Below, one piece after another: positions 41,333 to 49,192 of a stretch of DNA of 64,000 nucleotides. The notes beneath the pieces were generated by a model, which searched no databases, had not been told where the DNA came from, and saw nothing but the letters and a program-made list of their open reading frames with translations. Position 1 is the first letter of the stretch; the number at the start of each line of letters is the position of its first letter. The stretch is taken from contig NZ_CP134876.1 in the NCBI RefSeq assembly GCF_032108445.1, positions 3,410,001-3,474,000 of the forward strand, given 5' to 3'. The position numbers were made by a program, and so were the translations under genes. Origin of the DNA: Micromonospora halotolerans. Lineage in GTDB: Bacteria > Actinomycetota > Actinomycetes > Mycobacteriales > Micromonosporaceae.

Positions 41333-41698
41333 ATGAGTCTGGCGTTGGCCCCACTCGACGTGAGCGTCGAGGTGGAGGCGAACCTGCCCTGCCGGAAGTT
41401 CGACCCCGACCTGTGGTTCTCCGACTCGCCTGCCGAGCTCGAGCTGGCCAAGTCGCTCTGCGGGGACTGCCCGCTGCGCGTCGAGTGCCTCGCCGGCGCG
41501 GTGGAGCGGTCCGAGCCGTGGGGCGTCTGGGGCGGCGAGATCTTCGAGCGTGGCGCGGTCGTCCCGCGCAAGCGGCCCCGTGGCCGTCCGCGCAAGGAGG
41601 ACCTCGCCCGTGACGCCCAGCTCCGGGTCGAGGCGGAGGCGCGACTGGCGGCCAGTGGGCTGTCCGAGTCGCGGAACTCCGTCCGGCTGGCAGCCTGA
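41333..41698 (+). CDS. whiB7: WhiB7-type transcriptional regulator with AT-hook
   Basis: 121 residues. Iron-sulfur protein that binds SigA and activates antibiotic-resistance genes. Cluster cysteines are C20, C43, C46 and C52; G64-V-W-G-G is the turn contacting sigma; R83-G-R-P-R-K88 is the AT-hook that marks WhiB7 among WhiB proteins. Position next to uvrD2 and an attenuator leader is the conserved context. GGAGG touches the ATG directly; the earlier GAGAGAGG may be the real ribosome site. Expected to be induced by translation-targeting drugs. Confidence 0.93.
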   Translation: MSLALAPLDVSVEVEANLPCRKFDPDLWFSDSPAELELAKSLCGDCPLRVECLAGAVERSEPWGVWGGEIFERGAVVPRKRPRGRPRKEDLARDAQLRVEAEARLAASGLSESRNSVRLAA

Positions 41699-41763
41699 CA
41701 CAACCCCGTTCCGCACGTCCCCGCCGGCGATCGTTACCGGCCCGAACGAGAAAGCCGAAACCC

Positions 41764-41937
41764 ATGCTGCACCTGCCGAATGGAACCGAGATGCAACTAC
41801 TCCACGAAGCGTTGTCCCGGGCTCGAATGCGCCGGCCTCAGGCCGGCACCACCACGAGCACTGAGGCAACCCGTTCCGCCCGTACCGTCGCCATGCGTGG
41901 CCGCAGCCAGTCGGCCCGCGACCTGGGCGCTCTCTAG
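41764..41937 (+). CDS. Small conserved basic protein downstream of whiB7
   Basis: 57 residues, MLHLPNGTEMQLLHEALSRA then an Arg/Ser/Thr-rich region ending RDLGAL. No known domain. The N-terminal amphipathic helix and basic tail are like small actinobacterial proteins often seen beside whiB genes. It lies 65 bases after whiB7 and before a strong hairpin, so it is probably in the whiB7 transcript. No strong ribosome site is visible. Confidence 0.55.
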   Translation: MLHLPNGTEMQLLHEALSRARMRRPQAGTTTSTEATRSARTVAMRGRSQSARDLGAL

Positions 41938-41954
41938 ATCCCTACACCACAGAA

Positions 41955-41982
41955 GGGGCGGTGACCGGATGGTCACCGCCCC
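41955..41982. terminator. Terminator closing the whiB7 transcript
   Basis: Perfect 12-base stem GGGGCGGTGACC with loop GGAT, between the small gene and the convergent ABC1 kinase gene. Confidence 0.8.
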
Positions 41983-41999
41983 TTCGGCGTGCGCGTCGG

Positions 42000-43346
42000 T
42001 CAGCTCACCGGGGCGAAGCCGGGCAGCCAGCGCTCCAGGATCGCCCGGTAGGGCGCCTTCGCCTCCAGCTGGCAGAGCACCCCGATCGAGCCCAGCGTCA
42101 CCCGGTGGATCATCAGGTACGACGGCGGCAGGTTGAGCTGCCGGCTGAGCTGGTAGGTGGGGGAGCGCGGGCTGGCCAGCCGGGCCGCCTGAGCGCGCAG
42201 CCAGGCCCGGGTGAACCGGAACTCGTCCGCGGCGATCGGCTCCAGCATCGGGCGGAGGAAGTCCAGCACCCCCTCGGCGTCGATCGGCTCCGTGGTGCTG
42301 ACGAAACCCTCCTCGCGCAGCCCGGCGACCACCGCGTCGGCGTCGTCGCGCAGCGCCAGCGCGGCGATCCGGCCGATCGGCTCGGGGGTCCCCTCCGGCA
42401 TCCGGGCCACCGCGCCGAAGTCGATCACGCCGAGGCGGCCGTCGGGGAGCAGCCGGAAGTTGCCCGGGTGCGGGTCGGCGTGCAGCAGCCCGGCCCGCAT
42501 CGGCGCGGAGAGGTGCAGCTCGGCCATGAGCCGCCCGGCCTGGTCGCGCTGCTCCTCGGTGCCCTCGCGGATGATCTGCGACAGCGGGGTGCCCTCGACC
42601 CATTCGGTGATCAGCACCCGGGGCGCGGCGTCGAGCACCTCGGGGATGTAGATGTCGGGATCGCCGGCGTACGCGGCCGCGAAGGCGCGCTGCGACTCGG
42701 CCTCCAGCTCGTAGTCCAGCTCCTCGGTGATCCGCTCACGCAGCTCGGTGAGGAGCGGCTTGACGTCCAGCCCGGGCTGGATCGCGCGGAACATGCCACC
42801 CAGCCGGGACAGCTGCTTCAGGTCCGCGAGCAGGGCGTCCCCGGCGCCCGGGTACTGGATCTTCACGGCCACGTCCCGGTGGCGCGGGCCGCCGTTCGGC
42901 CCGTACCCCGGGTCGCGCCAGACCGCGCGGTGCACCTGGCCGATGCTGGCGGCGGCGGCCGGGGTGTCGTTGAACTCCACGAACCGGTCCCGCCAGTCCG
43001 GCCCGAGCTGCTCGGCGAGCACCTTGTGCACGGTCGCCGCGGGCAGGGGCGGGGCGGCCTCCTGGAGCTTGGTGAGCGCCTGCCGGTAGGGTGCCGCGAT
43101 CTCGTCCGGCAGCGCCGCCTCGAAGACCGACAGGGCCTGCCCGAACTTCATCGCCCCGCCCTTGAGCTGCCCGAGCACGCTGAACAGCTGCTCGGCGGTG
43201 CGCTGCTGGATCTCGGCGGAGATGACGTCGGACGCGAGCCCGGTGACCCGCTTGCCCATGCCGAGGACGGTCCGACCGGCGAAGCCGAGCGGCAGAGCGG
43301 CGAGCTTGGCGGTCCGGGACACGGCCCGGCGCGGGATGTCGGTCAC
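42000..43346 (-). CDS. ABC1/AarF/UbiB-type atypical kinase
   Basis: 448 residues. The KxGQ helix (LKGGAMKFGQALS, about residues 64-76) and AAAASIGQVHRA are the ABC1 hallmarks; RDVAVKIQYPG holds the ATP lysine and ADPHPGNFRLLPDGRLGVIDFGAV the catalytic HPGN and DFG. UbiB relatives act in quinone or lipid metabolism; actinobacteria make menaquinone, so the exact role is open. It is ten bases downstream of the ThiF-like gene and probably in its operon. GTG at 43346. Confidence 0.88.
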   Translation of the reverse strand: MTDIPRRAVSRTAKLAALPLGFAGRTVLGMGKRVTGLASDVISAEIQQRTAEQLFSVLGQLKGGAMKFGQALSVFEAALPDEIAAPYRQALTKLQEAAPPLPAATVHKVLAEQLGPDWRDRFVEFNDTPAAAASIGQVHRAVWRDPGYGPNGGPRHRDVAVKIQYPGAGDALLADLKQLSRLGGMFRAIQPGLDVKPLLTELRERITEELDYELEAESQRAFAAAYAGDPDIYIPEVLDAAPRVLITEWVEGTPLSQIIREGTEEQRDQAGRLMAELHLSAPMRAGLLHADPHPGNFRLLPDGRLGVIDFGAVARMPEGTPEPIGRIAALALRDDADAVVAGLREEGFVSTTEPIDAEGVLDFLRPMLEPIAADEFRFTRAWLRAQAARLASPRSPTYQLSRQLNLPPSYLMIHRVTLGSIGVLCQLEAKAPYRAILERWLPGFAPVS

Positions 43347-43356
43347 CCGGTCATTG

Positions 43357-44469
43357 TTACCGACTCGGCGGGCCCGTTGCTGCTGTGCGGCCGGGAGCGG
43401 GTGCGGCAGACCGGATCGAGCGACGGCCGGAGCACCCGCAGGAGGGGTGCGGCGGCCACCGGCGATGCCGGAAGCGGCCGACCTGCCCGATTTCGACCGC
43501 GCAGCCGAGCGTTTCCGGGGTGCCCCCGTCGAGGTGGGTCAACGCCTCGGCCGCCGCGTAGGCCGCCGCGGCCAGCCGGGTGGTGGTCGCGCAGGCCCGG
43601 TCGCCGTCACCGGCCGCGAGCTGGGCGGCGAGGGCCGGCCAGTCCGGGTCGCGGTCGGTCCGGTGCAGGTCGAGGCAGCGCAGGCAGGGGCCCACCGGCG
43701 GGCGGACCAGCGGCCCGATCACCGGCACACCCCCGCGCAGGTCGACCAGGAGGTGAGGCTGGCGGCGGCGCGCGTAGCCGGTGGCGAGCAGGGCCGCCGG
43801 GCGGTCGACGCCGAGCTGGACCACCAGGTCGGCCCGGCCCGGCCGCAGGGGCGTGGTCGTGGTGCCCGGCGCGCACCGGGTCAGCGCCGCGCGCACCGCC
43901 GGCGCCAGCGGACGGCCCAGCTCGGCGCCGGTCAGCCCGGTGCCCACCAGGTCACCGGGGCGGACCGGGCCGGCCAGGTCGGGGACGACGTGTCCGACCC
44001 CGGCCTGCGCCAGCGCGACCGCGATCGCCGCGCCCAGCCGCCCGGCGCCGGTGACCAGCACGCGCGCCGCCCGGCGGCGGCGCAGCAGCCGGGCCGGCGT
44101 GCCGGGCAGGGCGGGCGCGGCCAGGGCCAGGGCGTCGGCCTCCCCGGCGAGCCGGGCCCGGACCGGCCCGGTGAGGTCGCGGGGGAGCAGGCTCTGCGCG
44201 GGTACGACGAGAGCGGCGGCCCGGAGCGTGTCGAGCAGCAGCCGGGCCTCGGCCGGCGGGACCCGCGCGGCGGTGGCGGCCGCGAGCACGGCGCGCTCGC
44301 TCCGGGTGCCGTCGAGCAGGTCGAGCAGGCGGGCGGCGCCCGGGCTGGTCAGCTCCAGCAGCACGGCCGGGCCGGGCTCCACCCCGAGCTGGAGGGTGTG
44401 CCGGTCCCGCCACAGCCGGGTGAGGCCGGGCAGCAGCGTCGGACGGGCGAGGGGAACCGGTTCGGTCAC
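43357..44469 (-). CDS. ThiF/E1-like protein, TOMM leader-binding type
   Basis: 370 residues. The N-terminal third (LLPGLTRLWRDRHTLQLGVEPG, LLDLLDGTRSERAVLAAA) resembles a peptide-clamp wHTH region, followed by an NAD/ATP-type VLVTGAGRLGAAIAVALAQAG fold and zinc-type cysteines (CLRCLDLH; HPSCGCSG). Similar stand-alone genes are labelled TOMM precursor leader peptide-binding proteins in actinomycetes, but no YcaO, dehydrogenase or precursor lies here. GTG at 44469 is chosen over upstream starts that lack family sequence. Three DnaA boxes sit 40-100 bases upstream. Confidence 0.7.
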   Translation of the reverse strand: MTEPVPLARPTLLPGLTRLWRDRHTLQLGVEPGPAVLLELTSPGAARLLDLLDGTRSERAVLAAATAARVPPAEARLLLDTLRAAALVVPAQSLLPRDLTGPVRARLAGEADALALAAPALPGTPARLLRRRRAARVLVTGAGRLGAAIAVALAQAGVGHVVPDLAGPVRPGDLVGTGLTGAELGRPLAPAVRAALTRCAPGTTTTPLRPGRADLVVQLGVDRPAALLATGYARRRQPHLLVDLRGGVPVIGPLVRPPVGPCLRCLDLHRTDRDPDWPALAAQLAAGDGDRACATTTRLAAAAYAAAEALTHLDGGTPETLGCAVEIGQVGRFRHRRWPPHPSCGCSGRRSIRSAAPAPGRTAATGPPSR

Positions 44470-44508
44470 ACCACGAATCGTGACCGTGCCCGCGCTCTCC
44501 GTCGATCG

Positions 44509-44570
44509 TTGTCCACAGGTGCGCCGGGCTGTGGCCAGCGTTGTCCACAGGAAAACCCGGGTTGTCCACA
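44509..44570 (+). promoter_or_regulatory. Cluster of three perfect DnaA boxes
   Basis: TTGTCCACA occurs at 44509-44517, 44541-44549 and 44562-44570, all in one orientation, with start-to-start spacing of 32 and 21 bases. This is the strong actinobacterial DnaA box. No dnaA, dnaN or AT-rich unwinding element is nearby, so it is not oriC. It lies upstream of the ThiF-ABC1 operon. Confidence 0.75.
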
Positions 44571-44599
44571 ACCGGCCGGTAGTCGGTGTCGGGTAGACG

Positions 44600-44635
44600 A
44601 CGGGGGAGGGGTGGCCGTTGCCACCCCTCCCCCGT
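44600..44635 (-). terminator. Terminator after the DUF5679 gene
   Basis: Perfect 15-base stem ACGGGGGAGGGGTGG with six-base loop, 14 bases past the stop of the DUF5679 gene. Confidence 0.8.
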
Positions 44636-44649
44636 GCGACCCGGACGGG

Positions 44650-44817
44650 TCAGACCTTGGCCTTGCCGAGGATGCGGTTCACTGTTGTGCCGCACACCGG
44701 GCACTTGCCCTTGGCCATGTTCATGCCGGTCTTCGAGACCTCCACGCGGCCCTCGAAGTCCCGCTTCTCCTTGCACTTCACGCAGTAACCGTTGTAGGTC
44801 TGGGCCTGGTCGGCCAC
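44650..44817 (-). CDS. DUF5679 zinc-ribbon protein
   Basis: 55 residues, VADQAQTYNGYCVKCKEKRDFEG and then KGKCPVCGTTVNRILGKAKV. Two CxxC knuckles make a small zinc ribbon, as in DUF5679 proteins that are widespread in actinobacteria. GTG at 44817 follows GAGGAGGG. Function unknown; RNA or ribosome binding would fit a small basic zinc ribbon, but that is inference. Confidence 0.85.
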   Translation of the reverse strand: MADQAQTYNGYCVKCKEKRDFEGRVEVSKTGMNMAKGKCPVCGTTVNRILGKAKV

Positions 44818-45295
44818 GGTAGCCCTCCTCGTCTCGTCCACCGGACGCCTCCGGCGGGTTTCCCTGCGGCGGGCCACGGGTGGCGCCGGCGCCGGGGGGT
44901 TCTCCGCGATCACGCACGTGACCGCTGGTTGGCGGACCCTACCCAGGTCTGGGCGGTTCCATGTCAGCTGTGCGTCGACTCTGTGAGCAAGTTGACGTCG
45001 AGAGTGTGCATGCCGCGTTACGTCGGATAAGTCAGTTTCGCGGGGACACGCCGGGTGAATGCCCTCAGATCCCCCTTCGGGGCGGCCCCACCGCGACAGC
45101 TCGTCCGTAGATCACCTAACGTTGACAGGGGCCCGCAGGTGATGGTCAACTGCCGCCGCAAAGAAATTTTTCGGGACTCCTGACGACCAACCGCCATTTT
45201 CCGGGCGCGTGTCGCCGTGTTGACTCTTGCGGACTCCTGGTCAGTACGCATTAGCTTTCCCTCGTGACAGTCATCCGAGGCTGCGCGGACCAGTG
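44818..45295. other. Intergenic region of 478 bases without a gene
   Basis: A TAGGGT -10 candidate for the DUF5679 gene is on the minus strand near 44938. A GTTGAC...GTCAAC dyad spans 45121-45150, an AT-rich patch 45160-45172, and GGACTCCTG is directly repeated at 45174 and 45231. A 77-codon minus-strand frame here has no ribosome site and I do not call it. No known RNA fold was recognised. Confidence 0.5.
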
Positions 45296-45826
45296 ATGGC
45301 CGGGACGCGGAAGCCCGTCGTCGAAGTACGGCGCAGCCAGCGCCGGCGACGCACGGTGTCCGCGTACCGCGACGGTGAGCGCGTCGTCGTGCTCATCCCG
45401 GACCAGTTCTCCCGTGCCGAGGAGAGCGAGTGGGTCGACCGGATGCTGGCCCGGCTCGCCGCCCGCGAGGGCCGGCTCGCCCGCTCCGACGCCGAGTTGC
45501 TGGCCCGGGCCGCCCGACTGATCAGCCTCTACCTGCCCGAGCACGCGCGGGCCGCCGCCCCGGCCAGCGTCCGCTGGGTGACCAACCAGAACGGCCGCTG
45601 GGGTTCCTGCACCCCCGCCGACCGCACCATCCGGATCTCCCACCGCATCCAGGACATGCCCGAGTGGGTGATCGACTACGTGCTGCTGCACGAGCTGGCC
45701 CACCTCATCGTGCCCAGCCACAACGCCCAGTTCTGGGCCCTGATCGCCCGCTACCCGAAGAGCGAACGGGCCCGCGGCTACCTGGAGGGCGTGGCCGCCA
45801 CCTCCGGCGTCCCCCTGACCGACTGA
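45296..45826 (+). CDS. YgjP-like (DUF45) M48-type metallopeptidase
   Basis: 176 residues. The zinc motif is HELAHLIVPSHNAQFW, preceded by VRWVTNQNGRWGSCTPADRTIRIS, the conserved RWGSC region of YgjP/WLM-like metallopeptidases. Soluble, no signal peptide. ATG at 45296 (or GTG at 45293) starts before the basic KPVVEVRRSQRRRRTVSAY strand. A loose TTGACT...TACGCA promoter is possible at 45219-45250. In M. tuberculosis-like gene order it sits near the same DUF2342/whiB7 group. Confidence 0.85.
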   Translation: MAGTRKPVVEVRRSQRRRRTVSAYRDGERVVVLIPDQFSRAEESEWVDRMLARLAAREGRLARSDAELLARAARLISLYLPEHARAAAPASVRWVTNQNGRWGSCTPADRTIRISHRIQDMPEWVIDYVLLHELAHLIVPSHNAQFWALIARYPKSERARGYLEGVAATSGVPLTD

Positions 45827-45865
45827 CCCCACCCGCCCCCGGGCCCCAGGGCCGCCCTTTGCGCT

Positions 45866-45927
45866 GTCGATCATGAGGTTAGCGGCGCGATTCGCCCCGT
45901 TTGCCGGGGCTAAACCTCATGATCGAC
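45866..45927. repeat. Dispersed inverted repeat, CATGA(A/G)GTT family, copy C
   Basis: GTCGATCATGAGGTTAGC (45866-45883) and GCTAAACCTCATGATCGAC (45909-45927) pair with a single inserted base. Its arms extend further outward (GTCGATC) than those of copies A and B. Confidence 0.8.
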
Positions 45928-45994
45928 GAGGCGCAACGAAGCGCGACGAGGCGGACCGGCGGTTCGGTGCGACGGGCGGCCGTGGGTGGCGGGT

Positions 45995-46000
45995 TAGGGT
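45995..46000 (+). promoter_or_regulatory. Leaderless-type -10 box
   Basis: TAGGGT followed by six bases and the GTG at 46007. Confidence 0.5.
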
Positions 46001-46006
46001 CGTCGG

Positions 46007-46609
46007 GTGGCTCGACGTGTGGTGGTGGCGCTGCTCGGCCCGGTCCGCTGGACGCCTCCGGGGATCGATCCGGCCCGGTGGCGGAGTGCGCTCGCCGAGG
46101 ACGTGGTGGACCTGCTGGCCACGCTCAACGAGGTGGAGACCGCCGTGGCGGTGACGCCGGAGGACCGCTGGTTGGCCGACGCCGTGGTCTGGCCCGGCAC
46201 GGCCGTGTACGAGGTGCCGGAGCCCACCGCCGGCGCGGTGTTCGCCGCGCTGGCCGGCTACGACCAGGCGGCCGTGGTGGTCGCCGACGCGCCCGACGTG
46301 CCGGGGCTCACCCTGGGCAAGCTGCTCCGGCCGCTGTCCAGCCGGCCGGTCGCGGTCGCACCGGTCGAGGGGAGCGGCGCGGGGCTGCTCGGGGTGGCGG
46401 CCCGGCTGCCCGTGCCGGACTGGCTGCCGGCGCTCGACCTGGACACCGCCGCGCCGGCCGAGGTGCGTGCCGCCGCACCGCGCCCGGGGGACGTGGCGGT
46501 CACCGCCGGCTGGCGGCGGCTGCGCGGCCCGGCCGACCTGGCCACCCTCGACCCGGCCTTCGAGGGCTGGGAGGCGACCCGGGCACTGCTCTCCGGCCGG
46601 CCCGGCTGA
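46007..46609 (+). CDS. DUF2064/CofC-like nucleotidyltransferase-fold protein
   Basis: 200 residues. The pattern VVALLGPVRWTPPG..., ADAVVWPGTAVYEVPEP, VVVADAPDVPGLTLGKLLRPL and VAVAPVEGSGAGLLGVAARLP follows GT-A-type nucleotidyltransferases, with ADAPD where CofC/MobA/DUF2064 proteins bind metal. The N-terminal glycine-rich nucleotide loop is not clear, so activity is uncertain. GTG at 46007 comes six bases after TAGGGT without a ribosome site. Confidence 0.6.
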   Translation: MARRVVVALLGPVRWTPPGIDPARWRSALAEDVVDLLATLNEVETAVAVTPEDRWLADAVVWPGTAVYEVPEPTAGAVFAALAGYDQAAVVVADAPDVPGLTLGKLLRPLSSRPVAVAPVEGSGAGLLGVAARLPVPDWLPALDLDTAAPAEVRAAAPRPGDVAVTAGWRRLRGPADLATLDPAFEGWEATRALLSGRPG

Positions 46610-46625
46610 CGGGCACCCGCAGAAA

Positions 46626-46663
46626 CGCCGGGGCCCGCACGAGTGCTCGTGCGGGCCCCGGCG
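46626..46663. terminator. Convergent terminator
   Basis: Perfect 18-base inverted repeat around two central bases, between the nucleotidyltransferase-like gene and the DUF2342 gene. Confidence 0.8.
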
Positions 46664-46674
46664 GACGTGCGACG

Positions 46675-47946
46675 TCAGGACTTGTCGTCGTCCTCGCCCC
46701 GGGCCTGCTCCTCCGGCGCACCGGGCGCGGTGAAGTCGAAGTTCGCCAGCTCCTCGTCCAGGTCGCTGGTGGTCGCGGCGAACGCCTCCGGGTTGGCGAA
46801 GTCCTCGTCCGACGGGAGCAGGTCGGGGTGGCCCCACACCGCGTCCCGGCCGGCGATCCCGCGGTGCTCGGTGAGCGCCGACCAGAGCACCGTCGCCTCG
46901 CGCAGCCGGCGCGGCCGCAGCTCCAGGCCCACCAGGGCGGCGAAGGTCTGCTCAGCCGGGCCACCGGCGGCCCGGCGGCGGCGGAACGCCTCGCCGAGGC
47001 GGACCACGTTCGGCAGCCGGTCGCCCGCGGCGCTGTCCACCACGTGGCACACCCAGCCCTCGACCAGGGCGAGCACGGTCTCCAGCCGGGCCAGCGACGC
47101 CTTCTGCGCCGGCGTGTCCTCGGGCGTGAAGATGCCCTCCAGGGCGATGGCCTGCATCGACTCCGGGTCGGTCGGGTCGACCCGGCCCATCGCCTCCTCG
47201 ATCGCCTCCCGGTTGACCCGGATGCCCGCGGCGTAGTTCTCGACGGCGGCGAGCACGTGCCCGCGCAGCCACGGGACGTGCTGGAAGAGCCGCTGGTGGG
47301 CGGCCTCGCGCAGGGCCACGTAGAGGCGGACCTCGTCCTCGGGCAGCTCCAGGCCCTCGCCGTACGCCCGGATGTTGGCCGGGATGAGCGCGGCGGTGCC
47401 GGCGGGGCCGAGCGGCAGGCCGATGTCGCCGGCGGAGAGCACCTCGGCGGCGAGCGAGCCGAGTGCCTGGCCGAGCTGGCCGCCGAAGAGCGCGCCGCCC
47501 AGCGTGGCGACCATCGACTGCATCGGGCCGAGCTGGGCCCGGGCCTCCGGCGGCACCAGGTCGCCCATGGCGCCGACCATGCGGCTGGCCACCGGGTCGC
47601 AGAGCTTGCGCCACACGTCGAGGGTCTTGTAGATCCACTCGTTGCGGTTCCAGGCGACCGAGGTGCGGATGCCGGTGGGCCACGAGGTGGCCGGCTCCAG
47701 CCAGAGGTCGGCGATGCGCAGCGCCTCCTCCACCGTGTTGCGTTCGAACGGCGAGACCGCCGGGTCGCCGGCGGCGGCGAGCTGGCTCGCGGCGACCTGC
47801 CGGGCGAGGTCCCAGTTGACCGGTCCGCTGCCCGGCGCGGAGAGCAGGTGCTGCAACTGCGACATGAACTGCTGCATCTGCGCGGGATCGTTGGGGTCTG
47901 GTGGTTGCCCACCCGGGAGCGCGAAGCCGAACGGAATATCAGGCAC
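46675..47946 (-). CDS. Zinc-dependent metalloprotease, DUF2342 family
   Basis: 423 residues. The family segments VNWDLARQVAASQLAA, YKTLDVWRKLCDPVASRMVGAMG, VALREAAHQRLFQHVPWLRGHV and ALVEGWVCHVVDSAAG are clear. AlphaFold-era annotations call DUF2342 a zincin-like protease; the EAAHQRLFQH helix holds the expected His residues. The N-terminus is a Gly/Pro/Gln-rich stretch. GTG at 47946 lies seven bases after TACCGT on this strand, so leaderless. The acidic C-terminus ends EDDDKS. Divergent from the PDZ-Lon gene. Confidence 0.82.
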   Translation of the reverse strand: MPDIPFGFALPGGQPPDPNDPAQMQQFMSQLQHLLSAPGSGPVNWDLARQVAASQLAAAGDPAVSPFERNTVEEALRIADLWLEPATSWPTGIRTSVAWNRNEWIYKTLDVWRKLCDPVASRMVGAMGDLVPPEARAQLGPMQSMVATLGGALFGGQLGQALGSLAAEVLSAGDIGLPLGPAGTAALIPANIRAYGEGLELPEDEVRLYVALREAAHQRLFQHVPWLRGHVLAAVENYAAGIRVNREAIEEAMGRVDPTDPESMQAIALEGIFTPEDTPAQKASLARLETVLALVEGWVCHVVDSAAGDRLPNVVRLGEAFRRRRAAGGPAEQTFAALVGLELRPRRLREATVLWSALTEHRGIAGRDAVWGHPDLLPSDEDFANPEAFAATTSDLDEELANFDFTAPGAPEEQARGEDDDKS

Positions 47947-47953
47947 GACGTCT

Positions 47954-47959
47954 ACGGTA
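47954..47959 (-). promoter_or_regulatory. Leaderless-type -10 box for the DUF2342 gene
   Basis: TACCGT on the minus strand followed by seven bases and the GTG at 47946. Confidence 0.45.
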
Positions 47960-48048
47960 CGCGGGCCGCGCCGCAGGTCGCGCGCGTCGGCGTTGCGCTG
48001 AGGGCGAAGTCCTGCGGTCACCGCGCCGGACGTTCCGGGCCGGATCGG

Positions 48049-48054
48049 TACGCT
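48049..48054 (+). promoter_or_regulatory. Leaderless-type -10 box for the PDZ-Lon gene
   Basis: TACGCT followed by seven bases and the ATG at 48062. Confidence 0.45.
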
Positions 48055-48061
48055 CTGGCGC

Positions 48062-49075
48062 ATGAGACGTCGCGGCGTGACCGTACTCCTCGGTGCACTG
48101 CTCACCGCCCTGCTCAGCGTCGGCGTGCTGAGCGTGCCGATCCCGTACGTGGTGCTCGGTCCCGGCCCGACGGTCAACACCCTGGGCAGCGAGAACGGCA
48201 AGGAGATCATCCAGGTGACCGGCCGGGCGACGTCCACCTCCGCCGGGCAGCTCCGGCTGACCACGGTGGGTGTGCAGCCCACGGTCCGGCTGCGCTCGGC
48301 GCTGGCCGGGTGGTTCTCCTCCGACGAGGCGGTGGTGCCGCGCGAGCTGGTCTACCCGCCGGGGGAGTCGCAGGAGGAGGTCGAGCAGCGCAACGCCGAG
48401 GACTTCCAGAACTCGCAGACCAGCGCCGAGACGGCGGCCCTGCGCGAGCTGGGCTACCCGATCCGCGTGCTGGTGAAGACGGTCACCGCGGGCGGCCCGT
48501 CGGTCGACGTGCTCAAGCCCAACGACGTGATCACCTCGGTCGACGGGCAGCCGGTGTCCAGCGCGGCCCGGCTCACCGAGCTGATCCGCGCCAAGCCGGC
48601 CGGCACCGAGCTGAAGATCGGCTACACCCGGGCCGGTGCGCCGGCCACGGCCACGGTCCGAAGCCGTGAGCAGGACGGCCGGCCGCGAATCGGCATCGAG
48701 ATCGACCAGCAGCAGCCGCACCCGTTCACCCTCAAGATCGACCTCGGCGACATCGGCGGCCCCAGCGCCGGGCTGATGTTCGCCCTGGGCATCGTCGACA
48801 AGCTGGAGCCGGCCGACCTGACCGGCGGGAAGGTGATCGCCGGCACCGGCACCATCGACGACGAGGGCCGGGTCGGCCCGATCGGCGGCATCGCGCAGAA
48901 GCTGGTCGGCGCCAAGCAGGCCGGGGCGAAGGTCTTCCTGGTGCCCGCCGACAACTGCGCCGAGGCGGTCCGCAACCCGCAGCCCGACCTGCCGCTGCTC
49001 AAGGTGGCGTCGCTGGACGACGCCTTGACGGCCCTGGAGAAGCTGCGCGCCGGGGGGCAGCCCACCCGCTGCTGA
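48062..49075 (+). CDS. Membrane-anchored PDZ and Lon-like (S16) serine protease
   Basis: 337 residues. An N-terminal membrane anchor (VTVLLGALLTALLSVGVLSV) is followed by an extracytoplasmic PDZ domain (VLVKTVTAGGPSVDVLKPNDVITSVDG, about 135-200) and a Lon-type catalytic domain with the Ser in GGPSAGLMFALGIVDKL and the Lys in GGIAQKLVGAKQAG. This is the YlbL-like family conserved beside UPF0182 and DUF2342 in actinobacteria. It may cleave membrane or secreted proteins. Confidence 0.9.
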   Translation: MRRRGVTVLLGALLTALLSVGVLSVPIPYVVLGPGPTVNTLGSENGKEIIQVTGRATSTSAGQLRLTTVGVQPTVRLRSALAGWFSSDEAVVPRELVYPPGESQEEVEQRNAEDFQNSQTSAETAALRELGYPIRVLVKTVTAGGPSVDVLKPNDVITSVDGQPVSSAARLTELIRAKPAGTELKIGYTRAGAPATATVRSREQDGRPRIGIEIDQQQPHPFTLKIDLGDIGGPSAGLMFALGIVDKLEPADLTGGKVIAGTGTIDDEGRVGPIGGIAQKLVGAKQAGAKVFLVPADNCAEAVRNPQPDLPLLKVASLDDALTALEKLRAGGQPTRC

Positions 49076-49192
49076 CCGGGCGCGCAGGGCCGCCGGACGA
49101 TCGTGACGTGACCTTGACCCGTCGTGTTCAGGAACACCCCGTACTCTGGGTGCCTGGTCGGAGCCGATCACATCGAGCGTGCGGAGCCAACA

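Noticed and set aside
43357..44469. A thiazole/oxazole peptide (TOMM) biosynthetic cluster
   Set aside because: Only a ThiF-like protein is present; no YcaO cyclodehydratase, dehydrogenase, precursor peptide or transporter is adjacent.
44509..44570. DnaA boxes as chromosomal oriC
   Set aside because: Only three boxes, no dnaA, dnaN, gyr or parAB genes and no AT-rich unwinding region nearby.
45121..45150. GTTGAC/GTCAAC dyad as a promoter or operator
   Set aside because: Six-base arms 18 bases apart, no matching -10 and no other copy noticed; too weak to call.
45018..45251. 77-codon minus-strand ORF in the gap before the YgjP-like gene
   Set aside because: No ribosome site, no similarity that I recognise, and it overlaps likely promoter sequence.
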